From contig DAORKI010000005.1 of NCBI GenBank assembly GCA_035439485.1, positions 1 to 64,000 on the forward strand: a DNA stretch of 64,000 bases. The letters are read 5' to 3'. Below the pieces are notes generated by a model. The model saw only the letters and a program-made list of their open reading frames with translations, was not told the DNA's origin and made no database searches. Origin of the DNA: CAIKXD01 sp035439485 (GTDB lineage Bacteria > Bacteroidota > Bacteroidia > UBA4408). Shown here one piece after another: positions 44,174 to 52,567 of the stretch (position 1 is its first letter; the number at the start of each line of letters is the position of its first letter). Made by a program: the position numbers and the translations under genes.

Positions 44174-44632
44174 ATGCAATTGAACTTTACAAAAGAGCAT
44201 GTTTATTCCTTAGTAATGAAGGAAATTGATGAAAGAATCTTAATTTTTTCAAAGCTTTTGTCTGAGTTAAATTTAGGTGCACAAAATGACGCTAAAAGCT
44301 CGGCAGGTGATAAGCACGAAACATCTATATCCATGATGCATATAGAACAAGAAAAAATTAATATGCAACTCAATGAAGTCAAGGAAATCAAAACTCAATT
44401 GTCCAAAATTGTAATTGCTCCACCAAATAGTAAAGTTATGATAGGCAGCATAGTGAAAACAAATCAAGGAATTTTTTACATTGCTGTAGCCTTAGGCAAA
44501 GTAATGATTAACGGTGTTCAAATTTTTGTGTTATCACCGCAATCTCCCTTGGCACAAAAATTATTGAATTTAAAGACTAAACAAGAAACTGAATTGAATT
44601 CAAAACGATTTATCATAGAGGAAATTTTATAA
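44174..44632 (+). CDS. GreA/GreB-like small protein
   Basis: A 152-residue protein with an N-terminal helical hairpin (about 10-75) and a C-terminal beta domain (about 85-152). The KSSAGDKHETSISMMHIEQEK segment and the later GSIVKTNQGIFYIAVALGKV and SPQSPLAQKLL blocks resemble the GreA/GreB organisation: coiled coil, then FKBP-like domain. Homologues in Bacteroidota are often mislabelled as 3-oxoacyl-ACP synthase, for which there is no support here. Whether it cleaves or binds RNA polymerase is unknown. The next gene, rluF, starts 36 bases later. Confidence 0.75.
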   Translation: MQLNFTKEHVYSLVMKEIDERILIFSKLLSELNLGAQNDAKSSAGDKHETSISMMHIEQEKINMQLNEVKEIKTQLSKIVIAPPNSKVMIGSIVKTNQGIFYIAVALGKVMINGVQIFVLSPQSPLAQKLLNLKTKQETELNSKRFIIEEIL

Positions 44633-44667
44633 TTAATTAAATTTCATATTCTAAAATTGAAATAAGT

Positions 44668-45591
44668 ATGAATACACAAAACGCCATCAGGTTGAATAAA
44701 TTTATCAGCGAAAGCGGTATATGCTCAAGAAGAGAGGCTGATAGATGGATTGAAGCAGGGCGTGTCACTATCAATAAAAGAAAAGCAGTTATCGGTGACT
44801 TAGTAAAGGCGGGTGATAAAGTTATTGCTAATGGGCAAGAATTGGAACCTAGAAAAGGTGAAGAGTTAGTGTTGATTGCATTAAACAAACCTACGGGAAT
44901 AACATCTACCACAGAGTTAAATGTGAGAGATAATATAATTCAGTTTGTGAACTTTAATCAAAGAATATTTCCTATAGGAAGATTAGATAAGGATTCTCAA
45001 GGCTTAATTTTTTTGACAAATAATGGTGATTTAGTAAATAAAATATTGCGCGCTGGAAATCATCATGAAAAGGAATATATTGTAACAGTTGATAAAATAC
45101 TTAATGAACAAGTTATCAATAATATGGCTGCTGGTGTTCCTATGCTTGGAGTTACTACAAAAAAATGTAAGATAGAACAAATAAATGCCCATACATTTAA
45201 AATAATTTTAGTTCAAGGATTAAACCGCCAAATTAGGAGAATGTGTGAACATTTTGGGTATGAAGTAACCATATTAGAACGTATTAGAATCATGAACATA
45301 AGTTTAAAAGGATTGCCCATTGGAGAGTGGAGAGAATTAACTGAACAAGAAAAGATTGGAATTAATGCATTAATTGCAAATTCATCATCAGAAAAAATAA
45401 AGCACTCAAGTAATCCTGATTTAAGTGTTAGGAAAAACAAGGAATATAAAGAAAAATTTAAAAATAAAAATCAAGAAAGAAACACTAAAAAAAATAGCTC
45501 TAACAAGAATAAAGAAGAAATAAAAAACAAACATCAATCCTCTAAAAAACATCATTACAAAAGTAATCACGCAAGAGGGAAAAATAGATAA
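44668..45591 (+). CDS. rluF: 23S rRNA pseudouridine synthase RluF-like
   Basis: A 307-residue RNA modification enzyme. An S4 RNA-binding domain (about 7-60; RLNKFISESGICSRREADR) precedes the RsuA/RluB/RluF-type synthase domain. The catalytic Asp is in PIGRLDKDSQGLIFLTN near residue 107, and the conserved VQGLNRQIRRMCEHFGYEV motif is typical of the RluF group, which modifies U2604 in 23S rRNA. The last 70 residues form a Lys/Asn-rich tail of low complexity, probably binding RNA. It is clearly an rRNA enzyme; the exact target is inferred. Confidence 0.92.
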   Translation: MNTQNAIRLNKFISESGICSRREADRWIEAGRVTINKRKAVIGDLVKAGDKVIANGQELEPRKGEELVLIALNKPTGITSTTELNVRDNIIQFVNFNQRIFPIGRLDKDSQGLIFLTNNGDLVNKILRAGNHHEKEYIVTVDKILNEQVINNMAAGVPMLGVTTKKCKIEQINAHTFKIILVQGLNRQIRRMCEHFGYEVTILERIRIMNISLKGLPIGEWRELTEQEKIGINALIANSSSEKIKHSSNPDLSVRKNKEYKEKFKNKNQERNTKKNSSNKNKEEIKNKHQSSKKHHYKSNHARGKNR

Positions 45592-45620
45592 GTGATTTAT
45601 TTTAGTTTTACAATAAAAAA

Positions 45621-47231
45621 ATGAGTACAAAAAATACAGCCGAGAAGCTTTTTATTCAATTAAAGGAAGTATTATTTATTTATGATAATCAATCCAGCAA
45701 TAGAAAACTTGCATTATTAAATCAACTTGCTTCAATTAATTTAAAATTAAACACTCTTCTTGAATATCATGACTGTTTACTTTTTATTTCTGCCTATCCT
45801 GAAAATAAAGCCATATTAAAAATAGCCGAAAAAGAGTTGAACAGAATAGCGCAATTCGCTAAACATTTTAATGGATTTAAAAGCAATAAATTAAATGATA
45901 CAGGCTTGCCATTTACTTCCATGATCACAAGATTTTCGTGCGATGCATTAGTTGATATGATTCACCAATTTAAATGCAATATTGATATTGATTCATTTGC
46001 AAAAGATGGTCATGATTTAAACACATTGCTAAATATAACTTTACCAAGTGTGTTAAAACAAGAAACAACTGCTGGATTCAATAATTTAGAACTATTAGAA
46101 CATTTAGGAGTTAAACCTAAAAATAGGTTAAGATTTTTACTGTCTGAGTTCAATAAATTGAGCGATAATCCTTTGCTGAAGGATCATTTGTGGGAATCTT
46201 TAAAAATTTATTTGAACATTAGCCATAACTCCAAATTGTATTCGCGCAGCTTTAACAGAATTAAAAACAAAAAAGTTTTTTATCAAAATGAAATAGTTAA
46301 AAAATTTAACTCTTTTGACCTAATTAACGCTGAATTACCAAAGCCAATTGCGCTTAATGATACTACAAAATCTGAGTTAGTTGATGTAATAAAAAAATCT
46401 ATGCTGCTCAATATGCGAGAAACCGATACATCAACATATATGGATGTTTCAAGCATTGAATTATATGAATTGGATCGAGGGATAAGTATTGCCATATATG
46501 GCCTTACAGCAAATCGACAACTTCCATTTCAGTCATATATAGGATATACTGCATTTAAAAATTCCTTTCCTGTGGCCTATGGAGGAAGTTGGATTTTTGG
46601 TCACACGGCCATGTTTGGATTAAATATTTTAGAACCTTTTAGGGGGGGAGAATCAGGCTACATCATGTGTCAGCTCATTAGGACCTATTTGCAAAGATTT
46701 AAATTAAATTATATAGAAGTTGAAAACTATCAGTTTGGAAAAGACAATCCTGATGGAATTAAATCAGGGGCTTTTTGGTTTTATTATAGATATGGTTTTA
46801 AACCAATAGATAAAAAATTAGCAAAATTGGCAGAAATTGAATATGCTAAAATCATCGAAAATAAAAACTACCGAACACCTGAAAAAACACTTATCAGCTT
46901 GTGTGAATCAAATATTGCTATTTCTTTTAGTCATCAAATTCCTATTAAAAAGGAAGAAGTTTTTACTAAAATATTTAATATGATTGTGAAAGTTTATGAT
47001 GGAGATAATATTGCTGCGACAGCAAAAGCATTGAAGGAATTTGATAGAAAAACTAACTCATTGCACCTTAACTCAGAAGTAAATGAAAACTTAAAACAAG
47101 AAATAAGTTTATGGGCTGAAGCATACCAAGTTAAAGATAAAAAAAAATTGCGTATTCTAGAAGAGATGATGCAACTAAAAAATAAGAATACCTTTAACTA
47201 TAACGAATTGGTGAAAAAGTTTTTTGATTAA
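45621..47231 (+). CDS. Hypothetical protein with acyltransferase-like segment
   Basis: A 536-residue cytoplasmic protein with no signal peptide or membrane segment. I do not recognise a named family. The region about 270-420, with GGSWIFGHTAMFGLNIL, then EPFRGGESGYIMCQLIR, FKLNYIEVENYQFG and GAFWFYYRYGFKP, has the strand-helix order and pattern of a GNAT-like acetyl-CoA fold (second half F-Y-x-R-Y-G-F). The N-terminal half is mainly helical. It lies 29 bases after rluF and may be co-transcribed. The acyltransferase idea is inference from the pattern only. Confidence 0.75.
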   Translation: MSTKNTAEKLFIQLKEVLFIYDNQSSNRKLALLNQLASINLKLNTLLEYHDCLLFISAYPENKAILKIAEKELNRIAQFAKHFNGFKSNKLNDTGLPFTSMITRFSCDALVDMIHQFKCNIDIDSFAKDGHDLNTLLNITLPSVLKQETTAGFNNLELLEHLGVKPKNRLRFLLSEFNKLSDNPLLKDHLWESLKIYLNISHNSKLYSRSFNRIKNKKVFYQNEIVKKFNSFDLINAELPKPIALNDTTKSELVDVIKKSMLLNMRETDTSTYMDVSSIELYELDRGISIAIYGLTANRQLPFQSYIGYTAFKNSFPVAYGGSWIFGHTAMFGLNILEPFRGGESGYIMCQLIRTYLQRFKLNYIEVENYQFGKDNPDGIKSGAFWFYYRYGFKPIDKKLAKLAEIEYAKIIENKNYRTPEKTLISLCESNIAISFSHQIPIKKEEVFTKIFNMIVKVYDGDNIAATAKALKEFDRKTNSLHLNSEVNENLKQEISLWAEAYQVKDKKKLRILEEMMQLKNKNTFNYNELVKKFFD

Positions 47232-47277
47232 TTGCGCTATCTTATGAAAAACAACATTTTATTTCATTGATACTTTT

Positions 47278-47925
47278 TTAGACATTCATTTTAAATGTTT
47301 TCCAATCAACACCTATTCTAAAAGTTTGATATATTCTTCCATCTTTAAAACTGCTTCCAAAGTGTTTTGTAGCTGAATGAAAAGCACCAGATGGATAAGC
47401 AACCAAGCGATTAAATTTATTTCCAATTCGATCTATTTCAACCCATTTGCTCCTTTTTTTACTATCTTCTTCTAACAAATTTTTCAGGTCATCAAAGTCC
47501 ATTTTAAGATGTTTAGCATCTTCTCTTGAGGCAGGATTAATTAAACCAGTGCGCTTGTGCATCCACAATGAAGTGCCGCAATCATAAGGAATATTTGGAG
47601 TAAGGTAAACCAAGGCAGTGATATCATTATAAGGCTCATCTGAATGTACTCCCGGTGTTTCTTTCAAATTTCCTTTTGAAAAACCTTTATAAAAAACGCC
47701 ATTTTCTTGCAAAGGGTCGGTGTCCCACCTTGTAATTTTTATACCTAAAATATTTTCAAGTTTTTGTTTAATCCCATTTTCATGGTAAACAATTTTGCTT
47801 CTAAATCCAGTAACATGAATTGGTTCGTAATAGTCTACTTTTCTGCTTAATTCAACAACTTTTTGTGGATTTCTATAAAAATTATCTTTTACAAGTACAA
47901 ACCTGTGGTATTTAATTTTTTCCAT
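47278..47925 (-). CDS. DUF6445 family protein, 2OG-Fe(II) oxygenase-like
   Basis: A 215-residue protein that resembles the DUF6445 family. GVHSDEPYNDITALVYLTP supplies an HxD pair in the right place for a 2-oxoglutarate/Fe(II) oxygenase, AYPSGAFHSATKHFG supplies the distal His, and the R in YQTFRIGVDW could bind 2-oxoglutarate. This order matches the double-stranded beta-helix oxygenases such as prolyl-hydroxylase relatives. The substrate is unknown. It is convergent with the 45621-47231 gene and has no evident operon partner. Confidence 0.78.
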   Translation of the reverse strand: MEKIKYHRFVLVKDNFYRNPQKVVELSRKVDYYEPIHVTGFRSKIVYHENGIKQKLENILGIKITRWDTDPLQENGVFYKGFSKGNLKETPGVHSDEPYNDITALVYLTPNIPYDCGTSLWMHKRTGLINPASREDAKHLKMDFDDLKNLLEEDSKKRSKWVEIDRIGNKFNRLVAYPSGAFHSATKHFGSSFKDGRIYQTFRIGVDWKTFKMNV

Positions 47926-48132
47926 TAAAATTTGCTTTATTTTGAGTTAATAGCATAACTTTTATATGATGCTTTATAATCTAATTGGATTAATTATTAG
48001 CGCAATTTGTTATTTTTTTAATTAAATTCAAATAAAATTAACCTAAGGAGGGCTATTTTAGAGTAATTTTAAATAATTTGAAGAAAATTGAGTTAATATA
48101 AGAATTTAAGCATGCTTTCTTACATTTTTTTA

Positions 48133-48140
48133 TATTTTTG
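48133..48140 (+). promoter_or_regulatory. -7 element of the Wzz/ligase operon
   Basis: TATTTTTG matches TAnnTTTG and lies 17 bases before the wzz start codon. Confidence 0.55.
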
Positions 48141-48157
48141 CCGCGCTTTAAAAAATT

Positions 48158-49177
48158 ATGGCTGAACAAATCGAGCAAAATACCTTTAATTCAGTGAATT
48201 TGATTTCGCTTATTTTCAATTGGCGAAGACAGCTCCTTGTTGTGGGTTCAGCCACCGCAGTGGTTTCAATTATTGCTTCCTTTCTTATCACTCCAAAATA
48301 TAAGTCAGAGGTAATTATGTTTCCAACGCAAACGAGTTCTATTTCAAAAGCGTTATTGAATGAAAACAATACAGGAAAAGAAGACATCTTGAAATTTGGA
48401 GAGGAAGAAGAGGCAGAACAAATGCTACAAATTTTAAATTCAGATTATATTAGAGCTAGAATTTGTGGGAAATATAAATTAATGAAGCATTATGATATTG
48501 ATGCTAAAGATAAGTTTAGAAATACACTTTTGTTCAAAGAATACGAAGAAAATATAAGTTTTGAGCGCACAGAATTTATGTCGGTAAAGGTAACAGTTAT
48601 GGACAAAGACCCACAAATGGCAGCTGACATCACAAACGATATTGCCGCATTAGTGGACTCTGTAAAAAATGATATGCAACATGAACGAGCACGACAAGGT
48701 CTAAAAATAGTAGAGCTGGCATTGTTTGCGCAAAAAGATTACATCAAATCTATAGAAGATTCATTGAATAAACTCAGAAAATTAGGAATCAACGATTACG
48801 AAACCCAATCACAGGCCTTCAATGAGCAATATGCCTTAGCTATTTCCAAAAATAATACAGCTGGTATCAAATCCTTAGAACAAAAACTGGATATTTTGTC
48901 AACTTATGGAGGCTCTTATGTTTCATTAAGAGAAAAGTTACAACATGAAATTAATCAATTGAGTATTGTGAAGTCGAAATACGAGCAAGCTAAAATTGAT
49001 GCTGAACAATCACTAACAAGTAAATTCATCGTAAATAGAGCTTTTAAAGCTGAGAAAAAATCTTACCCTATTCGTTGGTTAATTGTCACAGTAAGCACAG
49101 TATCATCATTAATTCTGGCTTTGTTAGCCATATTGTTGATTGAAAATATTAAAGAAGTTAAATTGTCGAAAAAGTAG
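48158..49177 (+). CDS. Wzz-type polysaccharide chain-length regulator 1
   Basis: A 339-residue inner-membrane protein with the Wzz/PCP architecture: TM1 (about 24-44), a large periplasmic helical domain (about 45-305) with coiled coil (about 170-290), and TM2 (about 312-333). SEVIMFPTQ after TM1 and the KKSYPIRWLIV motif before TM2 are family marks. Wzz proteins set the chain length of O-antigen or exopolysaccharide. The second Wzz gene starts 4 bases after the stop, and an O-antigen ligase follows, so this is a polymer-assembly operon. No Wzy or Wzx is visible. Confidence 0.9.
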   Translation: MAEQIEQNTFNSVNLISLIFNWRRQLLVVGSATAVVSIIASFLITPKYKSEVIMFPTQTSSISKALLNENNTGKEDILKFGEEEEAEQMLQILNSDYIRARICGKYKLMKHYDIDAKDKFRNTLLFKEYEENISFERTEFMSVKVTVMDKDPQMAADITNDIAALVDSVKNDMQHERARQGLKIVELALFAQKDYIKSIEDSLNKLRKLGINDYETQSQAFNEQYALAISKNNTAGIKSLEQKLDILSTYGGSYVSLREKLQHEINQLSIVKSKYEQAKIDAEQSLTSKFIVNRAFKAEKKSYPIRWLIVTVSTVSSLILALLAILLIENIKEVKLSKK

Positions 49178-49181
49178 TTGT

Positions 49182-50126
49182 ATGGAACAAGATAACGAAT
49201 TCAATACCGGCAGTTTATATCATTTGGCAATCAAATGGAGATGGCATTTAATAGCTATTGCAGTAATTTCAGGCATAGCCTCTGCTGTGTTTTCGAGTAG
49301 CGCATTCATTGAGCCAAAATTTAAATCAACAGCAGTAGTTTATCCTGTAAATATTGTTCCATACAGTAATGAATCAGCCACTGAACAATTATTACAGTTG
49401 TTTCAGAGTGCCGATGTTAAGAATAAAATAATTGAAAAATTCGATCTAGCTAATCATTATGGGTTAGGCGATAATTCCAAAGAGCCAAACTCAAAGTTAA
49501 TTCTCGAATTTAATGATAATGTTTCTATAAGCAAAACTGAATTTGAATCGGTTAATATCGAAATACTTGATAAAGACCCAGTGAAAGCTTGTGCTATGGT
49601 AAATGAAATCATAGCTGAAACTAACTTGAAGTGCAGGCAACTGCAAAGAGAAAAAAGTCAAGAAATGTTAGCGATGTATGCTAAACAACTTGAAATCAAA
49701 AAAGGAGAAATTGATACCTTAAAAAATCAAATTAGCCGCTTACGAGTTGAGAATAATATTATTGATGTATACGCCCAAACAAGAGAAGCAACTCGAGGCC
49801 TTGTGACTTCTAAAGGTGGAGAAGCTACCAGAATATCAGGTAAAATACAAGAAGTTGGAGCAGAATTAACAGCGAGCAATGTAAAGTTGGATGCTGCACT
49901 CAACTATTACACCAAAATTAAAGCTACTTACGATGATATTGTGGGTGATTTAAATAAGGAACTTACCTACACTAATGTGGTAACAAAGCCGTTTGTATCT
50001 GACTCAAAATCATACCCAATCAGATGGATTATCGTTCTTTCTAGCATTTTAGCTTCCTTGTTTTTAGGCTTTATTATTATTTCAATTTCTGAAGGTAAAA
50101 AAAAAAACTTCAAGCAGTCCCTTTAG
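49182..50126 (+). CDS. Wzz-type polysaccharide chain-length regulator 2
   Basis: A protein of about 314 residues from the ATG at 49182, with TM1 (about 17-40), a periplasmic coiled-coil domain and TM2 (about 283-303), plus the SKSYPIRWIIVLSS motif before TM2. It is a paralogue of the preceding gene. A longer frame opens at 49140, but that start overlaps the previous gene; I use 49182. Its 3' end contains a run of 11 A (50097-50107) followed by only five sense codons and a TAG stop. The ligase frame is open across the same run in the -1 frame, so the two genes may be fused by slippage. Confidence 0.88.
   Translation: MEQDNEFNTGSLYHLAIKWRWHLIAIAVISGIASAVFSSSAFIEPKFKSTAVVYPVNIVPYSNESATEQLLQLFQSADVKNKIIEKFDLANHYGLGDNSKEPNSKLILEFNDNVSISKTEFESVNIEILDKDPVKACAMVNEIIAETNLKCRQLQREKSQEMLAMYAKQLEIKKGEIDTLKNQISRLRVENNIIDVYAQTREATRGLVTSKGGEATRISGKIQEVGAELTASNVKLDAALNYYTKIKATYDDIVGDLNKELTYTNVVTKPFVSDSKSYPIRWIIVLSSILASLFLGFIIISISEGKKKNFKQSL
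50097..50107 (+). other. Homopolymer of 11 A at the Wzz/ligase junction
   Basis: The run lies in the last codons of the second wzz gene. A -1 ribosomal slip, or one extra A in the transcript, would move reading into the open ligase frame, which has no ATG, GTG or TTG codon between 50099 and 50224. Confidence 0.9.
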
Positions 50127-50224
50127 TAAGTTTTAAGGACAGAAAACACTATTATTTTTATCTTATTTGTGGCGTATTTATTGCTTTAAGCGCTTTAGCA
50201 ATTGCCTATGAAAGCTTTTGGTTT

Positions 50225-51592
50225 TTGTTGCTTCCATTGCTAATTTTAATAATTCTATTTTATTTCTTTTCATTAGATAAGGTATTATGGTTTATAATTA
50301 TTACCACTCCATTTTCACTGAATATTAAATTAAAAGAATTTGGTCTTGCCATAAGTTTACCCGGAGAACCGCTAATGATGGGAATTTTGGTTCTTTTTAT
50401 TTTTAAAGTATTATATGATATTAAAATTGAAAAAAGAATACTCTATCATCCTATTACTTTAGCCTTAATTATAAATATTTGCTGGATCACAATTACTTCT
50501 ATAACCAGTGTAATGCCGTGGGTTTCATTTAAGTTTTTGATTTCTCGTTTATGGTTCCTCATTTGTTTTTATTATTTCGGTATTTTACTCTTTAAAAATA
50601 AGGACAATATCAATAGATTCATGTGGGCTTATATTTTACCTTTTACAGTGATTATTTTTTACACTCTTATAATGCACAGTCAGTATGGCTTTACAGTTGA
50701 TACGGCAAACTGGATTATGAGTCCATTTTATAATGACCACACTATTTATGGTGCTATATTGGCCATGTTTTTTCCAATACTTGGATATTTTATTTACAAT
50801 AGTCAATATACATTTGCACAAAAAGGAATTTCGTTTGTTTTCCTCCTCATTTTTATCATCGCATTAATCTTTTCATTTACCAGAGCAGCATGGATTAGCT
50901 TGGCAATTGCTTTTGCTTTAGGTGCTATTATGTATTTCAAAATAAATGTTAGAATTATTGGATTGGTTTCTTTGATTGGTTTGGGTCTGTTTTTTGTAAC
51001 CAAAGACAGAATATTGATGAAGTTAGAAAAAAATAGACAAGACTCATCTTCTAACTTAACAGAACATGTACAAAGTATTTCAAATATTTCTTCTGATGCT
51101 TCCAATTTAGAAAGGATAAATAGGTGGTCTGCTGCTATTCGCATGTTCAAGAAACATCCAGGGGTAGGTTTTGGTCCTGGAACCTATGCTTTTAAATATG
51201 CACCATTTCAATTTAGCTATGAAAAAACAATTATTAGTACGAATGCAGGTAATAAAGGAAATGCACATAGCGAATATATAGGCCCCTTAGCCGAAAGTGG
51301 TGTTTTAGGTTTAATTACTTTTGCTGCTGTTGTTATTGCTATTTTTTACTCAGGAATTTCGCTCTATTATAGTATGGAAAAAGGACCATTGCGCGCACTT
51401 GTACTTGCTATTATTTTGGGTTTAAGCACCTATTTTATTCATGGCTTTTTAAATAATTTTTTAGATACTGATAAAGCTTCAGTTCCTGTTTGGGGCTTTG
51501 CTGCTGCTATTGTGGCAATTCAATTGTACCATGCAAAATCATCAAAATCAGAAGAAAGTGTTATTAAACCAAATACCATTGATTCGGATTAA
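50225..51592 (+). CDS. O-antigen ligase family membrane protein
   Basis: A 455-residue polytopic membrane protein with about eleven transmembrane segments and a large loop near residues 255-370, which has GVGFGPGTYAFKYA and the family GNAHSEYIGPLAESG motif (the catalytic-type His/Glu loop of Wzy_C/WaaL). It should transfer polymer to lipid A-core or elongate it. The first usable start in frame is TTG at 50225. However, the frame is open back to 50099, and the region 50144-50224 codes for a plausible TM1 (KHYYFYLICGVFIALSALA). So the true N terminus is probably upstream, by slippage at the A run or an atypical start. Otherwise the first helix is truncated. Confidence 0.85.
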   Translation: MLLPLLILIILFYFFSLDKVLWFIIITTPFSLNIKLKEFGLAISLPGEPLMMGILVLFIFKVLYDIKIEKRILYHPITLALIINICWITITSITSVMPWVSFKFLISRLWFLICFYYFGILLFKNKDNINRFMWAYILPFTVIIFYTLIMHSQYGFTVDTANWIMSPFYNDHTIYGAILAMFFPILGYFIYNSQYTFAQKGISFVFLLIFIIALIFSFTRAAWISLAIAFALGAIMYFKINVRIIGLVSLIGLGLFFVTKDRILMKLEKNRQDSSSNLTEHVQSISNISSDASNLERINRWSAAIRMFKKHPGVGFGPGTYAFKYAPFQFSYEKTIISTNAGNKGNAHSEYIGPLAESGVLGLITFAAVVIAIFYSGISLYYSMEKGPLRALVLAIILGLSTYFIHGFLNNFLDTDKASVPVWGFAAAIVAIQLYHAKSSKSEESVIKPNTIDSD

Positions 51593-51634
51593 GAATTCCA
51601 TTTACTTTAAAATTTGTAGGATACATGCTAAATT

Positions 51635-52504
51635 ATGGACTATAGCAAAATTAAACTACAAGATATAATATTGCCTTTAGAATCAAAGGTTAATTTAAAA
51701 ATGCTTCGGCTCGACCTAATTGATGAAGAAATTAGCGGGAATAAATGGTTTAAACTTAAAAAAAATATTGAAATAGTTAAATCTCAAGGGAAGATTGGTA
51801 TTATAACCTTTGGTGGAGCATTTAGTAATCATATTGCTGCAACAGCTAGTGCTTGTAAAAAATATAATTTAAAAAGTATAGGAATTATAAGAGGTGAGCA
51901 GGTAAAAAATCATACATTAATTTCAGCACAGCAAAATGGTATGGAACTTCGTTTTGTTTCAAGGGCGCTGTATAAAAATAATAATGAACTAATTCAATGG
52001 TTAAATTTACAATTTAATTTGGATGAATACCTTATTGTTCCCGAAGGTGGCGCCAATACTGCGGGGATTGATGGTTGTAAAGAAATTCTTGGTTTAATAC
52101 ATTCTCCTTTTAATTATATTGCATTGGCCTGTGGCACGGGAACTACTCTTGCAGGGATAATACACACAATTGATGAAAACCAAACTGCGCTTGGCTTTCC
52201 TGTTCTTAAAGCAAGTAATTATTTGGAGAATGAAATTAAAAAAAATATACCTCCAAACAAATATCATAAGTTTAGGTTATTTGATGATTATCATTTTGGT
52301 GGGTATGCTAAATATAATAATGAGCTTCTGAATTTTATTAAAGAATTTAGTGCAACTCATAAAATTCAATTGGATTTCGTTTATACAGCCAAATTAATGT
52401 TTGGTTTATTTGATTTAATCGAAAAAAAGTATTTTTCTGATAACACTACCATCATAGCTGTTCATAGCGGGGGAATTCAAGGTAACAAAGGAATTAACAT
52501 ATAG
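51635..52504 (+). CDS. D-cysteine desulfhydrase / ACC deaminase family PLP enzyme
   Basis: A 289-residue fold-type II PLP enzyme. The PLP lysine is expected in SGNKWFKLKKNIE, near residue 36, and the following FGGAFSNHIAATASACKKY motif is characteristic of the family. LVPEGGANTAGIDGCKEI and LACGTGTTLAGI line the cofactor phosphate site. The family contains 1-aminocyclopropane-1-carboxylate deaminases and D-cysteine desulfhydrases; sequence alone does not separate them here. It is a single gene after the polysaccharide operon, and fahA follows 63 bases later from its own promoter. Confidence 0.88.
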   Translation: MDYSKIKLQDIILPLESKVNLKMLRLDLIDEEISGNKWFKLKKNIEIVKSQGKIGIITFGGAFSNHIAATASACKKYNLKSIGIIRGEQVKNHTLISAQQNGMELRFVSRALYKNNNELIQWLNLQFNLDEYLIVPEGGANTAGIDGCKEILGLIHSPFNYIALACGTGTTLAGIIHTIDENQTALGFPVLKASNYLENEIKKNIPPNKYHKFRLFDDYHFGGYAKYNNELLNFIKEFSATHKIQLDFVYTAKLMFGLFDLIEKKYFSDNTTIIAVHSGGIQGNKGINI

Positions 52505-52538
52505 TTGAAATCTCTTTTATTTGTTAAGTATTAAAAGT

Positions 52539-52546
52539 TATTTTTG
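52539..52546 (+). promoter_or_regulatory. -7 element of fumarylacetoacetase
   Basis: TATTTTTG matches TAnnTTTG and lies 21 bases before the start codon. Confidence 0.55.
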
Positions 52547-52567
52547 TGCACTTAAAAATTTTAAACT

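Noticed and set aside
52132..52146. TGGCACG inside the PLP enzyme gene as a sigma-54 site
   Set aside because: The -12 GC is missing at the right spacing (AC instead) and the site is in coding sequence. It shows that the -24 half alone can arise by chance.
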